A stretch of 15,219 bases of DNA, taken from the NCBI GenBank assembly GCA_050013075.1, contig JBEKFZ010000103.1, positions 1 through 15,219 of the forward strand, read 5' to 3'. Both the position numbers and the translations under genes were made by a program. The DNA comes from JBEKIK01 sp050013075 (GTDB lineage: Bacteria; Planctomycetota; Planctomycetia; Pirellulales; Thermoguttaceae). Shown here piece by piece: positions 15,135 through 15,219 of this stretch. The notes beneath the pieces were generated by a model. That model had not been told where the DNA came from. It made no database searches and saw only the letters and a program-made list of their open reading frames with translations. Position 1 is the stretch's first letter. Each line of letters opens with the position of its first letter.

Positions 15135-15219
15135 TTGAATCTCAGATAAATAATTTCGCGGAAAAAATCAGAGCCGGGGTGTGTCACCCCGGTAATTCCG
15201 CACCCGACACGGCCCGGCT
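15135..15219. repeat. MITE-like palindromic element, copy C (cut by window end)
   Basis: It starts with TTGAATCTCAG (15135-15145), matching the terminal repeat of copy A, and continues into a core from TCAGAGCCGG (15168) to the window end. The core is in the reverse orientation relative to copy A: the ATTCCGCACCCGACACGG segment here is the complement of the corresponding part there. Confidence 0.75.

Larger units (their letters stand above)
14898..15219. other. Non-coding upstream region
   Basis: I see no convincing gene in these 322 bases. The part nearest the first propeller gene holds the promoter at 14981-15009 and an untranslated leader of about 75 bases. A small palindrome, CCATGC-CAC-GCATGG, is at 15104-15118. 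The last 85 bases are a truncated copy of the MITE-like element. Confidence 0.6.

Noticed and set aside
14923..15138. 71-residue plus-strand open frame
   Set aside because: It covers the promoter and upstream region, is opposite to all other genes, and has no start signal or recognisable motif.
7982..15219. CRISPR array
   Set aside because: The repeats are three widely spaced, imperfect copies with inverted orientation and genes between them, not regular short repeats with unique spacers.

Overview
All ten genes that I can support lie on the minus strand, so the text below follows them from high to low coordinates. Base composition looks GC-rich, in the mid-fifties percent by eye. Two membrane-anchored PQQ-like beta-propeller proteins (one with the WPSFRGPGGRG-type motif), an NHL propeller, mostly weak Shine-Dalgarno signals and abundant short palindromic repeats all suggest a Planctomycetes bacterium, probably one with anaerobic redox metabolism. 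The lineage is an inference from gene style; there is no rRNA or marker gene in the window.

Region 1 (about 15009 to 8163) looks like one transcription unit for a membrane-bound redox system. A sigma-70-like promoter (14981-15009) precedes a signal-anchored PQQ-like propeller (13473-14897). Next come a signal-anchored NHL propeller (12315-13310), a small Cys-rich membrane protein (12071-12322), a ferredoxin-type protein with a Tat-like leader (11403-12074), a NapH/NosR-like membrane polyferredoxin (9977-11275) and a second PQQ-like propeller with three membrane helices (8163-9980). Three junctions overlap by 4 to 8 bases, which suggests translational coupling.

Region 2 (7959 to 976) encodes a soluble NADH-linked flavin/iron-sulfur module. 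It has a NuoE-NuoF fusion (5611-7959), a NuoG-like 2Fe-2S protein fused to a GltD-like flavin domain that seems to lack the NAD(P)-binding part (3910-5481), and a 974-residue protein with a C-terminal M28 metallopeptidase domain and a long unrecognised N-terminal region (976-3900). No hydrogenase, formate dehydrogenase or complex I membrane subunit is present. Electrons from NADH could pass through NuoEF and the NuoG-like protein to a ferredoxin or to the membrane polyferredoxin, but the terminal partner cannot be seen here.

Region 3 (851 to 1) holds the first 283 codons of a gene that leaves the window. Its product carries two copies of a Cys/Trp-containing domain.

The gaps hold three repeat families. 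One is a roughly 125-base MITE-like element with a GC-rich core (7982-8108, 13311-13443, and 15135 to the window end). The second is a short palindromic element at 9444-9503, 11318-11358 and 11399-11453; one copy lies in frame inside a propeller gene, and another forms the C-terminus and stop codon of the ferredoxin gene. The third is a REP-like inverted repeat at 853-910. I saw no tRNA, rRNA, CRISPR array or full insertion sequence.
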